Assembly (NCBI RefSeq): GCF_000189635.1
Contig: NW_002476434.1
Span: 1,488,001-1,552,000, forward strand
Origin: Tetrahymena thermophila SB210
Lineage: Eukaryota; Ciliophora; Oligohymenophorea; Hymenostomatida; Tetrahymenidae
Direction: 5' to 3'
DNA: 64,000 nt
Each line of letters begins with the position of its first letter. Position 1 is the stretch's first letter. The notes beneath the pieces were generated by a model that made no database searches, was not told where the DNA came from, and saw only the letters and a program-made list of their open reading frames with translations. Below, in pieces: positions 63,401-64,000 of this stretch. A program made the position numbers and the translations under genes.

Positions 63401-64000
63401 ACATCTTAATCAATAAATCTATTAATAATTAGAACCAACGATACAATGAAATAACTGATTTTACTCAAAATACAATCAATAATTAAAATGAAATTAGTGC
63501 ACAAAAGTAAAATTAATAAGAAATTTTTATTCAAAATGAATTTGACACACAAATAGATAACCAAAACAATTTTTATGAAATTTAAATTCAAAGAAAAAAC
63601 CAAAATCAAAATGAAGATAATTAAAACAAAAATTCTTTTTATAATAGAAAAGAAGATTCAATGACTGAATTCATTAAAAACGAAAATATTGTGAACAGCT
63701 AAGATAATAATGAGAATATAGCAAATTAAAAAATAAATCAAAATAATTAACCTACTGCTGCTACATAATAAAAGTAAGAAAATCAGATAATAAATTAAAT
63801 AAAATAAGACAGTTAAAATCTACACAAAGGATTATTTTATCATAGCTATACAAATCATGGACTAATTTCCACAAGAACTATAAATGAAGAGTAAGATGAT
63901 GAGGAGGAACAAAGTACATAAAACATTAATAATCGTATTAACACAGAGCAAGTTTAATAAACTAAATATGTAAATAAAATGAATTTAACTTAATAATTAA
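60468..64000 (+). CDS. Coiled-coil and N/Q-rich protein, 3' end outside window
   Basis: The start is the ATG at 60468 (MSQESFINYKSVEETECT). Introns are 61119-61185 and 61276-61338, both phase 0. Exon 3 is open from 61339 to the window end, giving at least 1134 residues. Residues about 20-195 are a helical coiled coil (LKLIKQNAQSVIEQLNMYFE, YLMNQFRQSYNEQKECYQKE, KCLKNLNKISDEIKVFYN) resembling the B-box coiled-coil part of TRIM-like proteins, but no zinc-binding B-box is visible upstream. The remainder is disordered and rich in Ser, Asn and Gln, with Lys-rich patches (PEKKKKIDMLI) and Pro-Asn segments. Most Gln codons are TAA/TAG. Without the C-terminus the function cannot be assigned; scaffolding or RNP association would fit the composition. 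Confidence 0.83.

Noticed and set aside
1..64000. Telomere repeats (GGGGTT) or a Tetrahymena chromosome breakage sequence
   Set aside because: Neither was found when scanning by eye; an exact-match search would be needed to be certain.

Overview
The window reads as nuclear DNA of a ciliate close to Tetrahymena (Tetrahymena or Ichthyophthirius type, probably a macronuclear chromosome). It is very AT-rich. Every convincing gene is open only when TAA and TAG are read as glutamine and TGA is the sole stop. Introns are about 45-410 nt with GTAAAT-like donors and TAG/AAG acceptors, which argues against Paramecium with its roughly 25-nt introns. A standard-code ORF scan breaks every gene into short pieces, so the gene models below were rebuilt by hand-reading in the ciliate code. 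Exon phases and lengths were checked to sum to whole codons. Species, expression and homology to named database entries could not be checked.

Layout. (1) 1-23.1 kb, all on the minus strand: the 5' part of a seven-exon conserved-looking gene that runs off the left edge; a 1363-residue protein with an intact ERI1-like DEDDh 3'-5' exonuclease domain; a four-exon EF-hand-like protein; a 2310-residue N/Q-rich protein carrying two decayed copies of the same exonuclease fold with catalytic residues lost; and a 453-residue protein of unknown function. Gene-poor stretches between them hold diverged direct repeats. (2) 24.2-38.8 kb, plus strand: a RAD5/HLTF-type helicase-ubiquitin ligase (UBA-like, HIRAN, SNF2, RING, helicase C), an EF-hand protein, a multispanning membrane protein and a long coiled-coil protein. 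(3) 39.4-58.7 kb, minus strand: two tandem giant paralogues with signal peptide, ectodomain, furin-like cysteine repeats, about seven membrane spans and a cytoplasmic tail. The downstream one (3210 residues) contains five near-identical 375-bp (125-residue) tandem units. (4) 58.9-64 kb, plus strand: a possible small basic protein, then a coiled-coil/N,Q-rich protein that runs off the right edge.

No operon-like logic is expected in a ciliate. The links that can be seen are paralogy (exonuclease/pseudo-exonuclease pair; two cysteine-rich receptors), not shared transcription. The two most interesting systems are the adjacent active and pseudo ERI1-like proteins, in a lineage known for extensive small-RNA-guided genome rearrangement, and the expanding cysteine-repeat surface receptor pair. 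No tRNA, rRNA, CRISPR array, transposase, telomere repeat or chromosome breakage motif was recognised by eye.
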